A stretch of DNA of 64,000 bases from Zeus faber. Its lineage: Eukaryota; Chordata; Actinopteri; Zeiformes; Zeidae. The notes under the pieces were generated by a model. That model ran no database searches and was not told the origin of the DNA. It was given only the letters and a program-made list of their open reading frames with translations. Both the position numbers and the translations under genes were made by a program. Positions 36,211 to 47,134 of this stretch are shown here, one piece after another (positions within the stretch are counted from its first letter, which is position 1; every line of letters starts with the position of its first letter). The stretch covers positions 15,072,243 through 15,136,242 of the forward strand of contig OY482846.1 of NCBI GenBank assembly GCA_960531495.1. The letters are read 5' to 3'.

Positions 36211-37277
36211 CCCAGGCAGGCATGTGTGCACGCATGTGTGGACTGTGCACAAAATTGAGCCTGTTTGTGCAGCACAGAGTTGCTTGTCTCTGGAACATTA
36301 TGTCCTAATTGCTGTTGATTTGCAATTAAGGAAAACATGGAAAAGCAGCAATAGAAGCTCTTTTTGCTCAATGTTCAGATAGGCTCCGAAAGAGAAAATC
36401 AAAACAGTGTTTACAGATGCACTTATCCAATGCCCACCACTTCACAATCTGTTGCTCTTTGGTGATGTCCATGCTGTTTAGCCTTCCTGTCTGGGACATT
36501 TTAGCACACAAACTGCCTTTGAACCTTCCTTCTCCAAATGTATTTTATAAGTTATGTCAGGAAAGTTCCAATCAAATCCAGGGTGTCAGGGCAATGTTCA
36601 CATATTTAACTTACACAGCAGTTATTTTCAGTAGATCTTTATTGGCTTATGCTTACCTTAACCTCACCTCCCGTATCTTTCTAATTTTTGATCCATTTCA
36701 TGTTGCTATGTCTGCTTCAAGACATCGATTCCACCCTCACTGACATACAGTACCTTTCTGAAAAATAACTGATTTTAGCAGCACACGTTCAAAATGTCAA
36801 AAGCTGATGATGACTACTCATACTTCTGAATTGAAACCCACTGGCTCACACAATTTGACAAGTCTACTGAGCATGTGAAAATTAGAATTTTCCCGTGGTG
36901 GAGAAGAAATATCCTCAAGACTGTTGTTTGAGGGGTCTTCATTCTTCTTGATGATCTGCTTTTTTTTTATTCACTTGGTTTCTAGTATTGCTAGTCGGTG
37001 ACTTCTAATTACTTACCACTCCACCATTTTCCGTTTGCAGAAATATTTGTAGGGGAAAGCAAAGTGCGAAATTGACTGGAGGTTGCCTTTAATGTGCCAA
37101 TACTATCAAAAAATCTCTGATTTGCAGATTTAAATATTTGTGTGTCTATTGATTTTGCATGTCATTAGTCCAGATGGAATCCTGGATTCTAATCAGACTT
37201 TGTAGAATAAGTATTGCTCGTATGCACTGATGTAGTTGGTGATGCTATGCTCTCTCTATGCTGATGCTCTTTCGCAG
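36211..37277. other. Intronic DNA before utrn exon 2 of the window
   Basis: Nothing recognised except the acceptor region ending GCTCTTTCGCAG at 37277. Confidence 0.5.
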
Positions 37278-37434
37278 GGCTCACCTGGAGGCCAGTGCTG
37301 AGCGTTGGTCCCGCCTACTGGGCCTCCTGGAGGAGCTGTGGAGGTGGATCTGCGCCAAAGATGACGAACTGACCAAGCAGATGCCCATTGGGGGAGACGT
37401 ACCAACCTTGCTACAGCAGCAGAACCACTGCACA
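37278..37434 (+). CDS. utrn: Utrophin exon (equivalent of dystrophin exon 57)
   Basis: 157 bp, the same size as dystrophin exon 57. The first base completes the Arg codon begun at 27922, giving [15 protein letters not shown], then [20 protein letters not shown] and IGGDVP. The PIGGDVP turn is shared by utrophin and dystrophin (PIGGDFP) and marks a repeat-to-repeat transition. The exon ends at a codon border before a GTATGT donor. Human utrophin has [10 protein letters not shown] at the same place. The intron on its left is 9.36 kb. Confidence 0.94.
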
Positions 37435-37599
37435 GTATGTACTGCCCCGTTGCCATGGGCATACTCCCGTCACACTATACAGCATTTAAAGATCTCAGGG
37501 GGTAGGTCAAAATAACATTGCCAATTCTCAACAAAAAACAACTACAGTACAGGTTGTGAGCTTCACAAGGCTAGAATTTCTGACGGGGGTGCTGTACAG

Positions 37600-38180
37600 A
37601 AACTGTTTGTATCCTAGGCCAATAGAATAATAGGCATATCCTGGTGCATAGAGCACAAAACCTGGACCTCTGAGCAAGTAAAAAAAAACGTAATATGGTC
37701 TGAGGAGTCACCTGTCACTCTATTTCCTGCGTCTAGACAGGTTGACATTTGTCTGTTGCCAGCTATTAACATGGTGCTGGGGACAGTATTGGCCATGCAT
37801 GGTCGTCTAACAGCCTAAAGGACTCTGAGGACATTTTACGAGGACCTGGTTCACCTTATATAAACATACTGAATGTTCCCATCATGTTCCCATGTTCCAG
37901 GATTATAATATCCCAATATGCACTACTTAAGAAATTCAGGAGGGGCTTCACCAGGATGCAGTCTATCATCTACCTTGGCGAGGTAGCTACCTGATCTGAA
38001 GATCAATTCAACTTTGTGGGAAGTTCAGGAGCATACAGTATATTGTGAAGTAGATACACACCTCCTTGGTCCTTTGAATATCTTGAAGGCCTTTCTTCTT
38101 GGAGAATGGTGCAATTCCAAGCAGTGCAAGCATTCTAAGAATGGTTGCTGCTGTTCTGAAGACAAAGTTTGGCCCTGCTC
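37600..38180 (+). mobile_element. Decayed Tc1/mariner-type transposase remnant
   Basis: AACGTAATATGGTCTGAGGAG can be read as (K)NVIWSEES, close to the 'VIWSDES' first catalytic motif of Tc1-type transposases. The downstream order (an AACATGGTGCTGGGGACAG part and a C-terminal TTTGGCCCTGCTCCTTATTA) also fits. The frame is destroyed and no ends were found. It is distinct from the neighbouring minus-strand copy. Confidence 0.45.
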
Positions 38181-38194
38181 CTTATTAGGTGCTT

Positions 38195-38209
38195 AGTGTG
38201 TGTGTATGT

Positions 38210-38248
<39 letters not shown>

Positions 38249-38280
38249 TAGTGTATGTGTGTGTGCCGTGTGTGTGTACC
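38195..38280. repeat. Imperfect (GT)n microsatellite
   Basis: GT runs with TATGTG and CCGTG interruptions, lying between two Tc1 remnants. Confidence 0.95.
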
Positions 38281-38284
38281 GTGT

Positions 38285-39040
38285 GTAGGTGGTACGTGTC
38301 AAAGTAACATCCACATGGATGCCAGGAACCAAAGTTTCCCAGCAGAACATTACCCAGAGCATCATACTGCCTCCGTCGGCTTGCCTTCTTCCCATAGTGC
38401 ATCCTGGTGCCATCTCTTCTCCACGTAAACTATGCACACTCAACTGGCCATCATATGGAGATAACATAATTCATCAGACCAGGCCACCTTCTTCCATTGC
38501 TCAAAGGTCCAGTTCTGACGCTCACGTGCCCATTGAAGGCACTTAGGGCGGTGGCCATGGGTCAGCATGGGCACTCTGACCAGTCTGCAGCTATGCAGCT
38601 TCATACACAGTAAGCTGCGATACACTGTGTGTTCTGACATGTTCCGTCATCTTTCTATCATCGCCAGCATCAACATTTTCAGCAATCAATCAGACCAGAT
38701 GGCCTAGCCTTTACACCCTATGTGCATCAATGAGCCTTGTGCACTCATGACCCTGTTACCAGTTCACTGGTTGTCCTTCCTTGGACAACTTTTAGTAGGT
38801 CCTAACCACTGCTTACCGGGAACACCCCACAAGACCTGCCATTGTGGAGGTGCTCTGACCAAGTCCCCTAGCCATCACAATTTGTTCCTTGTCAAAGTCG
38901 CTCAGATCCTTATCCTTGCCCATTTTTCCTGCTTCCAACACATTAACTTCAACGACTGACCATTCACTTGCTGTCCAATATATCCCACCACTTGACAGGT
39001 GCCCTTGGAATGAGATGAGCAATGTCATTCATTTCACCTG
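38285..39040 (-). mobile_element. Tc1 fragment, minus strand
   Basis: The minus strand carries transposase pieces: LPSYDGQLS-like sequence near 38.45 kb and [20 protein letters not shown] near 38.9 kb, where the DFDKxQIVMAR start is characteristic of this Tc1 family's N-terminus. GTGTCAAAGTAACATCCACA matches the 25.7-kb copy antisense. The third catalytic region is missing, cut off at the GT tract. Inactive. Confidence 0.8.
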
Positions 39041-39494
39041 GTGTAATATTTATACCATCAACAGGTCGATCTCTACCATGCATGGCAAAAGTAAATAATA
39101 GTGTTTTAGTATCCATTTCACTCTCCCATTAGTTACTTCTCAACCGCAATCGAAGTAGTCAATAACATTGTGCTATGGTCCATTTCTTACCTCTTGCTTT
39201 CTTTACCGTATGCATCCTAGACGTTGTTATTTATCTCAATCAGTGGATATTATGCTTGTGCGTTGAAACATAATGGTTTTAGGTTGATCGCGGTAGCTGG
39301 TGTTTACCCCCACAAGTCTGTCCAACAGCCTACACCACTGCCGCCAAAGCTGCTGTTGACATCATATTGTGATTCTATAACATCTGCTTCTTCTGTACGC
39401 TCTTCACCAGTCTGTCATTTCATTCTAAAGAAGTACAGTACAGAACAAGAAGAACAGAAGAAAATTCTTTAATCGTCACACAGCACACCACACT

Positions 39495-39876
39495 ACAACA
39501 CATGCACGCACACACACATGCACATGCTTTGGATGGTGGCCGGTGAAATGAGGCCTCTGCGTTTAACCCATCCTGGCTTGTCCTTCCTCCGGGGGCACAG
39601 CCAGGAGCAGTGGGCAGCATTCGTGGACGTGCCCGAGGACCTGGTGATGAGTGTCCATCGCTGGTCAGACGATGATCTGTGCATGTTTTTGGTGGGGGTC
39701 CTTACTGACCTTAGGTGGAGGAAACCCCATGTGAGCACGGGGAGAACATGCAAACTCCCCACAGAAAGGCTCCTATTTGGGAGATAACCCGCCGGAGCAC
39801 GGGGCCAACAGCGCCCCAGGTGGGAATCGAACCCAGGAGTGCAGCAGTGCAATGCATTGCGCCACTGTGCCATGCC
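39495..39876 (-). mobile_element. tRNA-headed SINE of a second family
   Basis: On the minus strand the head at about 39873 reads GCACAGTGGCGCAATGCATT (A box-like), then GGTTCGATTCCCACCTGGGG (B box, 39822-39836). This is followed by the widespread fish phrase GAGTTTGCATGTTCTCCCCG and, at the far end, a CA-rich tail. It is different from the SINE family at 14117. Confidence 0.7.
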
Positions 39877-39879
39877 ACA

Positions 39880-41320
39880 GTTTCTGAGTATTGACATCCT
39901 AGTATGCATGTACAGCTAAATTAGTTACGGTCTTGTTTAGTTTTTCCAATAATGGAGGCAAGAGACGATAGAAAATTCTGCGAAGCAGTTCACATGAGGG
40001 TGAGTTAGAGGATATCATCTGTAACAACAAACACAATTTCTGCCTTATCTTGTACCTATCCATGTTTATAGCATCTATAGGTGGATTCAGGCTGTAGATC
40101 TGTGTCCTGGGTTGTTGTTGTTGTAATCAAAGAAAACAGTGAATTGGACAGATTTTAGTTGCAAGGTCAGAGCTCTCTGCATCATCTTATGGGCTTCTGA
40201 TGAAAAGGAGAGGAGGGTCATATCCAAGCAGATCCACTCAGCTCTGTTAGATGAGGAGCAGGTCGCAGAAGACACATTGACCATGGGAGAATACAATCTG
40301 TGTGCCCTTCCTTTTCTCTTTTCCCCCCTTTAAACATTTCCTATTTCTTTTCAGTCCTTTGCAACCGTCACGGCCTCTCCTTCTCCCTCATTCTGTCCTG
40401 CCTCTGATATCCCATGTGTCTCTGTGCCAAGTTTGCCTCTTCCTCAATCTCTTTCATTTCTCTCTCTTTCTCTCTTCGGTATTCCTTCCTCAGTCACCCA
40501 TTTCCTCAGTCACCCATTTTGCTCCCTTGTCATCTTCTCACTTCCCATCCTTCTAGTTCTTGAGCTATGAAAGCAAGAGTCAGGGTGAATAATGGAATGG
40601 TTAAAATCGGCAAGGGGGGTAAAGGATTGCTTTTCACCTGGGCTACACATACAATTCCCGGTCTTCCACCCTCATCTATATTCTGAATAGATTAGCCTGT
40701 AGGTCTGGCTGACCCTGAAAGGAATGTGGAGCAGAGTAGTACCTAGCCCTGGTACTCATGTACTGCACTACACCCATATGTTTACCCCACACACACACAT
40801 CCTCACCTACACAAACAACACAGCTCCCAACCCAAAGGTCCGTGAAAATATTCCACGTTTCACCACGATAAAAAAAATGTATTCATTCTTTAATTTACAG
40901 AATAAAAAATAATAATAATAATAAGTTGACGCAATGAGAAGAGAACGAGTATGTCGAAGTTATATCCATAAGACACAATGAAGCTGAAATGCCTTTAAAT
41001 GCTAGGTCCGCCATTTTTCAACCCAGGCCTCATTAAAATGTTCATTTATAACTGTTCACAGCACAAACCTCACTGAGCATTTCATTGTTGGAAATCGCAC
41101 CACACTACTTCAGTTTCTCAAAATATACAGAGAGAAAGCAGTCAGGTTTTTCTTTTTTTTATTTACTCATTTTTTCTCCTGGAAATCCGCTCTTATGGCT
41201 ACATCTGCGTGAACATGAGATACTAAAAATAGCAAATTGCGTCACTTCAAACTGGAAACCTGCTCCAGCCAACAGTTTGTATACAGTAGCAATTTTTGAA
41301 AAGGATATTTATGAATAAAT
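39880..41320. other. Intronic DNA with pyrimidine-rich tract
   Basis: About 40300-40555 is C/T-rich. Short CA and AAT tracts lie at 40780-40810 and 40905-40925. No exon or repeat family was recognised. Confidence 0.45.
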
Positions 41321-41323
41321 ATA

Positions 41324-42839
41324 CACTACTCACAAAACGTTAGGGATATTTGGCTTTCGGGGGTGAAATTTATTGAAAATGTAAAAAGTTCACGCTACGG
41401 TGATATTATATCACGAAAGTAGGGCATTTAAGGTAGAAGCATGCAATGGTGATTTCCTCATCTCAAACAATTTATTGAAATAAAAGCCAACAACAGCGGT
41501 GGGTATACCACAACAAAAAATGTCAATGTCTCAATAACTTGTCATGTGCCCTTGAGCATCAATTACAGCTTGACAACGACGTCTCATGCTGTTCACAAGT
41601 CGACTTATTGTCTGCTGAGGCATGGACCCCACTTTTCTTGAAGGGTGGCCCTCAGGTCATTGAGGTTCTGGGGTACAGAGTGACGAGCCTCTACACGGCG
41701 ACTTAGCTGATCCCATAGATTTTCTATGGGATTCAGGTGCAGGCCACTCCATTTGAGGTACCCCAGTCTCCAGCAGCCGTTCCCTAATGATGCGACCTCG
41801 ATGAGCTGGAGCATTGTCGTCCATGAAGATGAAATGAGGCCTGTGTTGTTCATGCAGGGGCACAATGACTGGATTAATGGTGTTATTCAGGTAGTATGGG
41901 CTTGTCACTGTACCATTCACAAAGTGTAGGGCAGTTCTGTATTGACTAGACACACCTGCCCACACTGTAACACCACCACCACCAAAGGCTCGTCTGGTGA
42001 CAACAGTGGCTGATGCATAGCACTCTCCTTGACATGTCCAACATCGTTGGCGGCCATCATTTCTGCTCAACGTGAATCGACTTTCATCAGAGAACAGCAC
42101 TGAGGCCACTGGTCCCTCGTCCAGCCTCAATGCTCCCTGGCCCATGCAAGACGATGATGCCTGTGCCTGGTCGGTGGTCAGGTACCCTTGCAGGTCGTCT
42201 ATCACGTAGACCACGCTGATGTAAACAGATTTGAATGGTCTGACATGACACTTGGGTGCCTCTCACCTCCCTTAAATGTGCCTGGAGTTGAGTGGCATTC
42301 ATCAACTGCTTCCGCAGGGCACTGTTCACAATGAAGCGCTCATTGGTGTGGGATGTGGCCAAAGGACGTCTATCTATGCCATTCTGTGACTCTTCCAGTC
42401 TCTGTATCGCTTTTGCAACCTGCTGATGACACTCTGTGACACTCTAAGCTCAGTGGCCACTTCCCTCTGACAACATCCTGTTTGAAGCCTCACAATGGCC
42501 AGGTACTGTTGATCAGTTGTTAGGTGTCGTCTTGGTCTCATGATGTCAAAATGTGAACAGCATGATGAAGAGGACTGTTTACATACCAATTTTAATTGAA
42601 CCAGGAAATGTATTGGTCGATTCATGGATCAAACACCTGTTGTGAATTTTACCGTTCAGCTCCTTGTTAGAGAACAGCAAGTTGTGCAAAAAGTATTGAA
42701 ACATTGAACAGATGGACATGTGCATTCAAAAGTTTAGAGAAGGTCAACTTAAGTTCACCTGTGAAGGTTATAGTGCATTTTAGATTCATCCTGAAATTTC
42801 ACCCGAAAGCCGAATATTCCTAACTTTTTGTGAGTATTG
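41324..42839 (-). mobile_element. Tc1/mariner transposon with both ends and TA target
   Basis: Inverted ends: CACTACTCACAAAACGTTAG with GGCTTTCGGGGGTGAAATTT on the left, and their complement on the right (AAATTTCACCCGAAAGCCGA, AACTTTTTGTGAGTATTG). Each end is flanked by TA (41322-41323 and 42840-42841). Total length is about 1.5 kb, close to a complete Tc1. Ends differ at only a few positions, so the copy is fairly young among the repeats here. It lies opposite to utrn inside an intron. Confidence 0.93.
41531..42541 (-). pseudogene. Tc1 transposase, nearly full length but frameshifted
   Basis: Start at 42541 gives MRPRRHLTTDQQYLAIVRLQ, then VATELRVSQSVISRLQKRYR, a paired helix-turn-helix DNA-binding region. 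A middle part follows ([20 protein letters not shown]). The DDE catalytic domain has [13 protein letters not shown] (first Asp), [13 protein letters not shown] (second Asp) and [18 protein letters not shown] (Glu of NPIE). The parts lie in different frames: breaks fall near 42365, between 42215 and 42100, and near 41740. All three catalytic acids remain. The end at 41531 reads DAQGHMTSY then stop. The family length is about 340 residues, which this span matches. Confidence 0.88.
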
Positions 42840-42841
42840 TA

Positions 42842-45584
42842 TCATGTTTAGTTATCATCATTGACTGTCTTCCATCCTATGTTCAAGGACTTCTGGAGAA
42901 ACTTTTCAGTTGCTCCGCTGAGTCCGCTTGCCACTTCAGCTTCCATTAAACAATCCACTAAACATATGGGGTTTTATTTTCTGTGTTTGATTATTATTCA
43001 ATATTTATAGGGCTGTATCCGACACAGAATTCTGTCAGTCCAATCGGCTGTTCAATGTGAATATGGACGGGGCACAGCTCTCTGTGATCAGGGCGCATGG
43101 AGAGCTGTGTCTGTGTGAAAATATATTTCTGATTACACTTATTTATAATTCCTTTTTGAAATTACATCCCTCTGCATTTTTTGTAGGCTGCTATCTTTTT
43201 TATCCTGTTAATGCACAGACTGAAAAAAAAGTGTGGCCACGGTAGAAAAAAATTTCATACCATCAGAGCCTACTCCCACCCATACATATGGATATGCACA
43301 AAGAACACAAAAACACACACACACAAAAAACACACACACTAACGCTCAAACAATTGGCAACTTCAGCTTTTCTGTCAGCGATGGGGGAAAATTTGTATCG
43401 ATTTATGGAAATTGTCAGCTGTAAGGTAGGCAAGGGCTTAGGAAGGCTCAGGAGCAAAAACTCATCTCCGTTCTCCTTTTTGTGAAAGTCTTAGGGAGAT
43501 AAAAGAGGGAGACTAAGCTACTTAACGCAACAGAGTGGAGAATATTGCGTTTATTAAAGTATCAAATGGGCGAAAGTGGGGGTGAAGCAATGGTCTGAAC
43601 AATATGGCAGAAAGTGATGGACAGGAGGCGGTTCATGGGCAGATGGGAAATGGAGAGCAAAACAGAGTTGCAAATAAGTCATTTATAAAACCACAAAAAG
43701 GAAGAATGAGGGGGATAGTTTTTGAAACTTTTTGCGGTAAGCCACACTGCACAATGTATTTTCCTGTTTCCCTGTTTATTCTGACTCTTTTTTTAATTGA
43801 GATTTGTTTATTCAAATTTTTTATTTTTTTTATTTTTTCGGAGATTATTCATGGACTGTTGGGAGGGACTGATGGGATGCATCTGTCTGTACGACTTGCT
43901 TTCCACTTCCCCGACACCCATGTATCGATTTGTGTCTGTGCTTTTGTCCACTGATGGCCATAATTGCCATATCAGCGGCATATTAATAATATTAATCTCA
44001 CATTCAATTATCAAATGAAAGGTCAGCATCAGCGTCCAACTGATTAAGCTCATCAAGCGGCCGTATTAAATTAGCGGCTTTTGGGGCGAGAAGAGGGAAC
44101 GAGGGATGCCGCACTCGTAGCACTTTTAATGGCTGCTTTATCGTTTGTCTTTGTTGGCAGCATTAGCCATGTGCTAATTCTGGAAAGGGCCTCCAATTAC
44201 TTTGCATATGGAAAAGTAATTGCTTTTGACTCCCTATTAACTGCTTATCAGCTTATTTAAGTATGTTTTTGTGTCTCCTGCACGGCCATGCTAGGACAGT
44301 GCTAGCTATTACCACAATACGCATTCTTAACTAACATAATTATCTGCCCAAAGTGAAGCTCATAATCAAATTGGCCACGCAAAGCCATTTTAATCGCGCC
44401 ATCCATGTGATTGTTCGCACTGTTGGTACCTGAACGCAGCAGTCATGACAGAAAATGAATTGGTTTCAAGTGCTGCACGGGACCAACATTATCTCCCAGG
44501 GATGAGATGTATTGTAATTGACGTTGAATAATTTCCTATTTCTAATGGAACTTTTAATGTGTTTTCTTCTACATCAGTTTAATGGTCAGACATCTCTAAG
44601 CCTGTCGCGATAATTACAATATCGACTTATCGTACCATTTGGACATGACCTTGATAATTGCCTGTTGTGTTAAGGTGTGTTTGTTTACATAAGAATGTCA
44701 CCAACACGATGCCAGAATAAACAGCAGGGTTTTCCCGACAATTATACGACTTGGGCAGCGTGTTTTTTCACAGTGCCGGGGAGTAACGCCCTGAAAAGGA
44801 CCTCGGCGACAGACGAATCCTCTGAAATCGCGATCTCCTCCTTTTGGAGTTTTGACAGTGACCACGATCATAGTCCCTGCCTGAGTTTTATCTACGCTAG
44901 CAACCACTCTCTGCCACGGTTACTCCTACAGATGCTGCGTTCAAGTCACGTGAGAGTTTGCGATCAAAACGACTTGCTGCTTTCTGGTGCTCGTAACATC
45001 AATCCGTTTTTTATATCCATAAATACTCTACTTATATTTGAACTTATGGAAAAACATATATGGAAATGGCTTTGAACAAAAGTGCGAGCTAAATGACGTA
45101 ATGTAGCCAAATTGTTTAAAAAAAATTATGTTTCCTGTGAAACGTGTTTAAAAACACATTTACCACTTCACAAATACATATCATGCAATAAATACCTTTA
45201 CAAATGGGAAAAGATCAATAAATACTAAAGTTTACAAATCCGTATTAGGTTTAAAAAATTCTGAGACATTAATGTATTTCTAAATCCACAAATACTGTGA
45301 ATAATATAAAACTGTAAATAAATACTTGTGTTGTGTAAACCATTTTAGAAATGAATGTAACTGAGCCGAATGAATAGAAAAACTATGCTGAGACATGTTT
45401 TGCTGTCATTTCTAGTCGCGCTGCTTCTGTCCTCTCGTCTGCTCTCGATTCCGGAGTTTCACTGTTGGCGAGGCTCATGCAGCTAGACACACACAGCAAC
45501 AGCAAACCAGGTCAAGATACCAGAAAGAAAGACAACAATTCAACTCAAGCCAGAGAGTAAATTTTATTAATTATTTTGGTTGTG
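42842..45584. other. Intronic DNA, little recognised
   Basis: CA words at 43300-43340 and T-rich stretch at 43790-43840. CTGTCGCGATAATTACAATA at about 44603 resembles the outer end of a hAT-like 'CGCGATA' repeat, but no partner end was found. Confidence 0.4.
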
Positions 45585-45800
45585 TGGTTTTATCAAACCT
45601 TTATTAGTCCTACAACGGGGAAATTTACATTGTTCCAGCAGCAAAAAGGGGACAGCAGACAATAAAGAGGATATCAAGTACACACTATAAACAATATAAA
45701 ATATATAGAAACATACAAATAAAAAAATCATCATAAATAGGAACCAGATAGTACTAAGTGTATTGCACATATCTTGACACATTGCACATCAGGGATTGCA

Positions 45801-45837
<37 letters not shown>

Positions 45838-45871
45838 TGAAAAAATTTCACTTGGATTTTTTCACAGTTGT

Positions 45872-45902
<31 letters not shown>

Positions 45903-46331
45903 GGGTGTTGGTCTACTGGCTGCACTGTTGGTTATACAGTGTGACAGCCGCAGGAAGGAAGGACCTGCGATAGCGCTCCTTCCCACACTTTGGGTAAAGC
46001 AGCCTATCGCTGAAGGAGCTCCCCAGTGCCATCAGAGTCTCGTGCATGGGGTGGGATTCGTTCTCCTTCATGGATGACAAGCTTAAACATCATCCTCCTT
46101 TCTCCCACCACCTGCACTGGGTCCAGGGGCCCCCTCTGGACAGAGCTGGCCGTCTTGATCAGTTTGTCAAGTCTCTTCCTGTCAGCTGTGGTGAGGCTGT
46201 TGCTCCAGCAGACCACTCCATCAAAGATGGCTGATGCCGCCACGGTGTTGAAGAAGGTCCTCAGGAGAGCCCCCTGCACTCCAAAGGACCTAAGTCTTCT
46301 AAGCAGATAGTCTGGTCTGACCCTTCTTATA

Positions 46332-46531
46332 TTACATTACATTTTGTCATTTATCAGACGCTTTTATCCAAAGCGACATACAATTATTCAAACACCGACG
46401 GACGCAGCCATCAGGAGCAATTTGGGGTTAAGTGTCTTGCTCAAGGACACTACAGCAGGAGGAGCCTGGGATCGAACCAGCAACCTTTAGATTACTAGAC
46501 AACCAGTCTACCTCCTGAGCTACCACCCCCA
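46332..46531 (-). mobile_element. tRNA-derived SINE inserted into the L2-type LINE
   Basis: Same family as the copies at 14.1, 23.9 and 29.1 kb. It is flanked by the 10-bp duplication CCTTCTTATA (46322-46331 and 46532-46541). The LINE reading sense resumes on either side, which shows that the SINE arrived later. Confidence 0.94.
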
Positions 46532-46769
46532 CCTTCTTATAAAGTGCATGTATGTGATTGGTCCAGTCCAGTTTATTGTTCAGGTGAACACCCAGGAACT
46601 TGTAAGAGGAGGGGGGGTGTCTGCGCCTGCGGAAATCCACCACCAGCTCATTGGTTTCCCCGCGTTGATCTGGAGGCAGTTCTGCTGGCACCAGTCCACA
46701 AAGTCCATGGTGAGTTCTCTGTACTCCCTGTCGTCCTCATCTTTGATGAGTCCAACGATTGCAGAGTCA

Positions 46770-47117
46770 TCAGAGAACTTCTGCAGGTGACACCTGGTTG
46801 AGCTGTGTGTCTGCAGTGTAGAGGGTGAAGAGGAAAGGTGCCAAGACCGTTCCTTGCGGGGCCCCTGTGCTGCAGATGACCTTGTCAGACTCCCAGTTCT
46901 GAGACCTCACGTACTGTGGCCGGTCCGTGAGGTAGTCCAGGATCCAGGAAGACAGACAATCGTCCACTCCTGTGTACTGCAGCTTGTCCCTCTGAAGCAC
47001 AGGCAGAATGGTGTTGAAAGCACTTGAGAAATCAAAGAACATGACCCTCACAGTGCTCCCAGGCTTCTCCAGGTGAGAGAGAGCTCGATGTAGCAGGAAG
47101 ATGACGGAGTCGTCCAC
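46770..47117 (-). pseudogene. L2-type reverse transcriptase fragment
   Basis: The frame includes VRVMFFDFSSAFNTI (motif A Asp), DDCLSSWILDYLTDRPQYVR and ICSTGAPQGTVLAPFLFTLY (motif B). These match the L2/Maui group of non-LTR elements. The YxDD box is cut off by a frame change; further down FLGVHLNNKLDWTNHIHALY appears in another frame before the SINE insertion. Confidence 0.82.
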
Positions 47118-47134
47118 CCGGATGCCAGGCTATT

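Larger units (their letters stand above)
45585..47130 (-). mobile_element. L2-type LINE, 5'-truncated, split by a SINE
   Basis: On the minus strand the copy begins inside the reverse transcriptase at about 47130 and runs to a 3' end near 45590 (GGGGAAATTTACATTGTTCC on the + strand). That tail is of the kind seen in fish L2/Rex-like LINEs. Polymerase motifs are visible at 46.8-47.1 kb. The C-terminal part follows at 46.0-46.3 kb (FFNTVAASAIFDGVVCWSNS). A poly-T and GT/G run (45804-45906) lies in its 3' part, and a SINE occupies 46332-46531. Confidence 0.82.
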
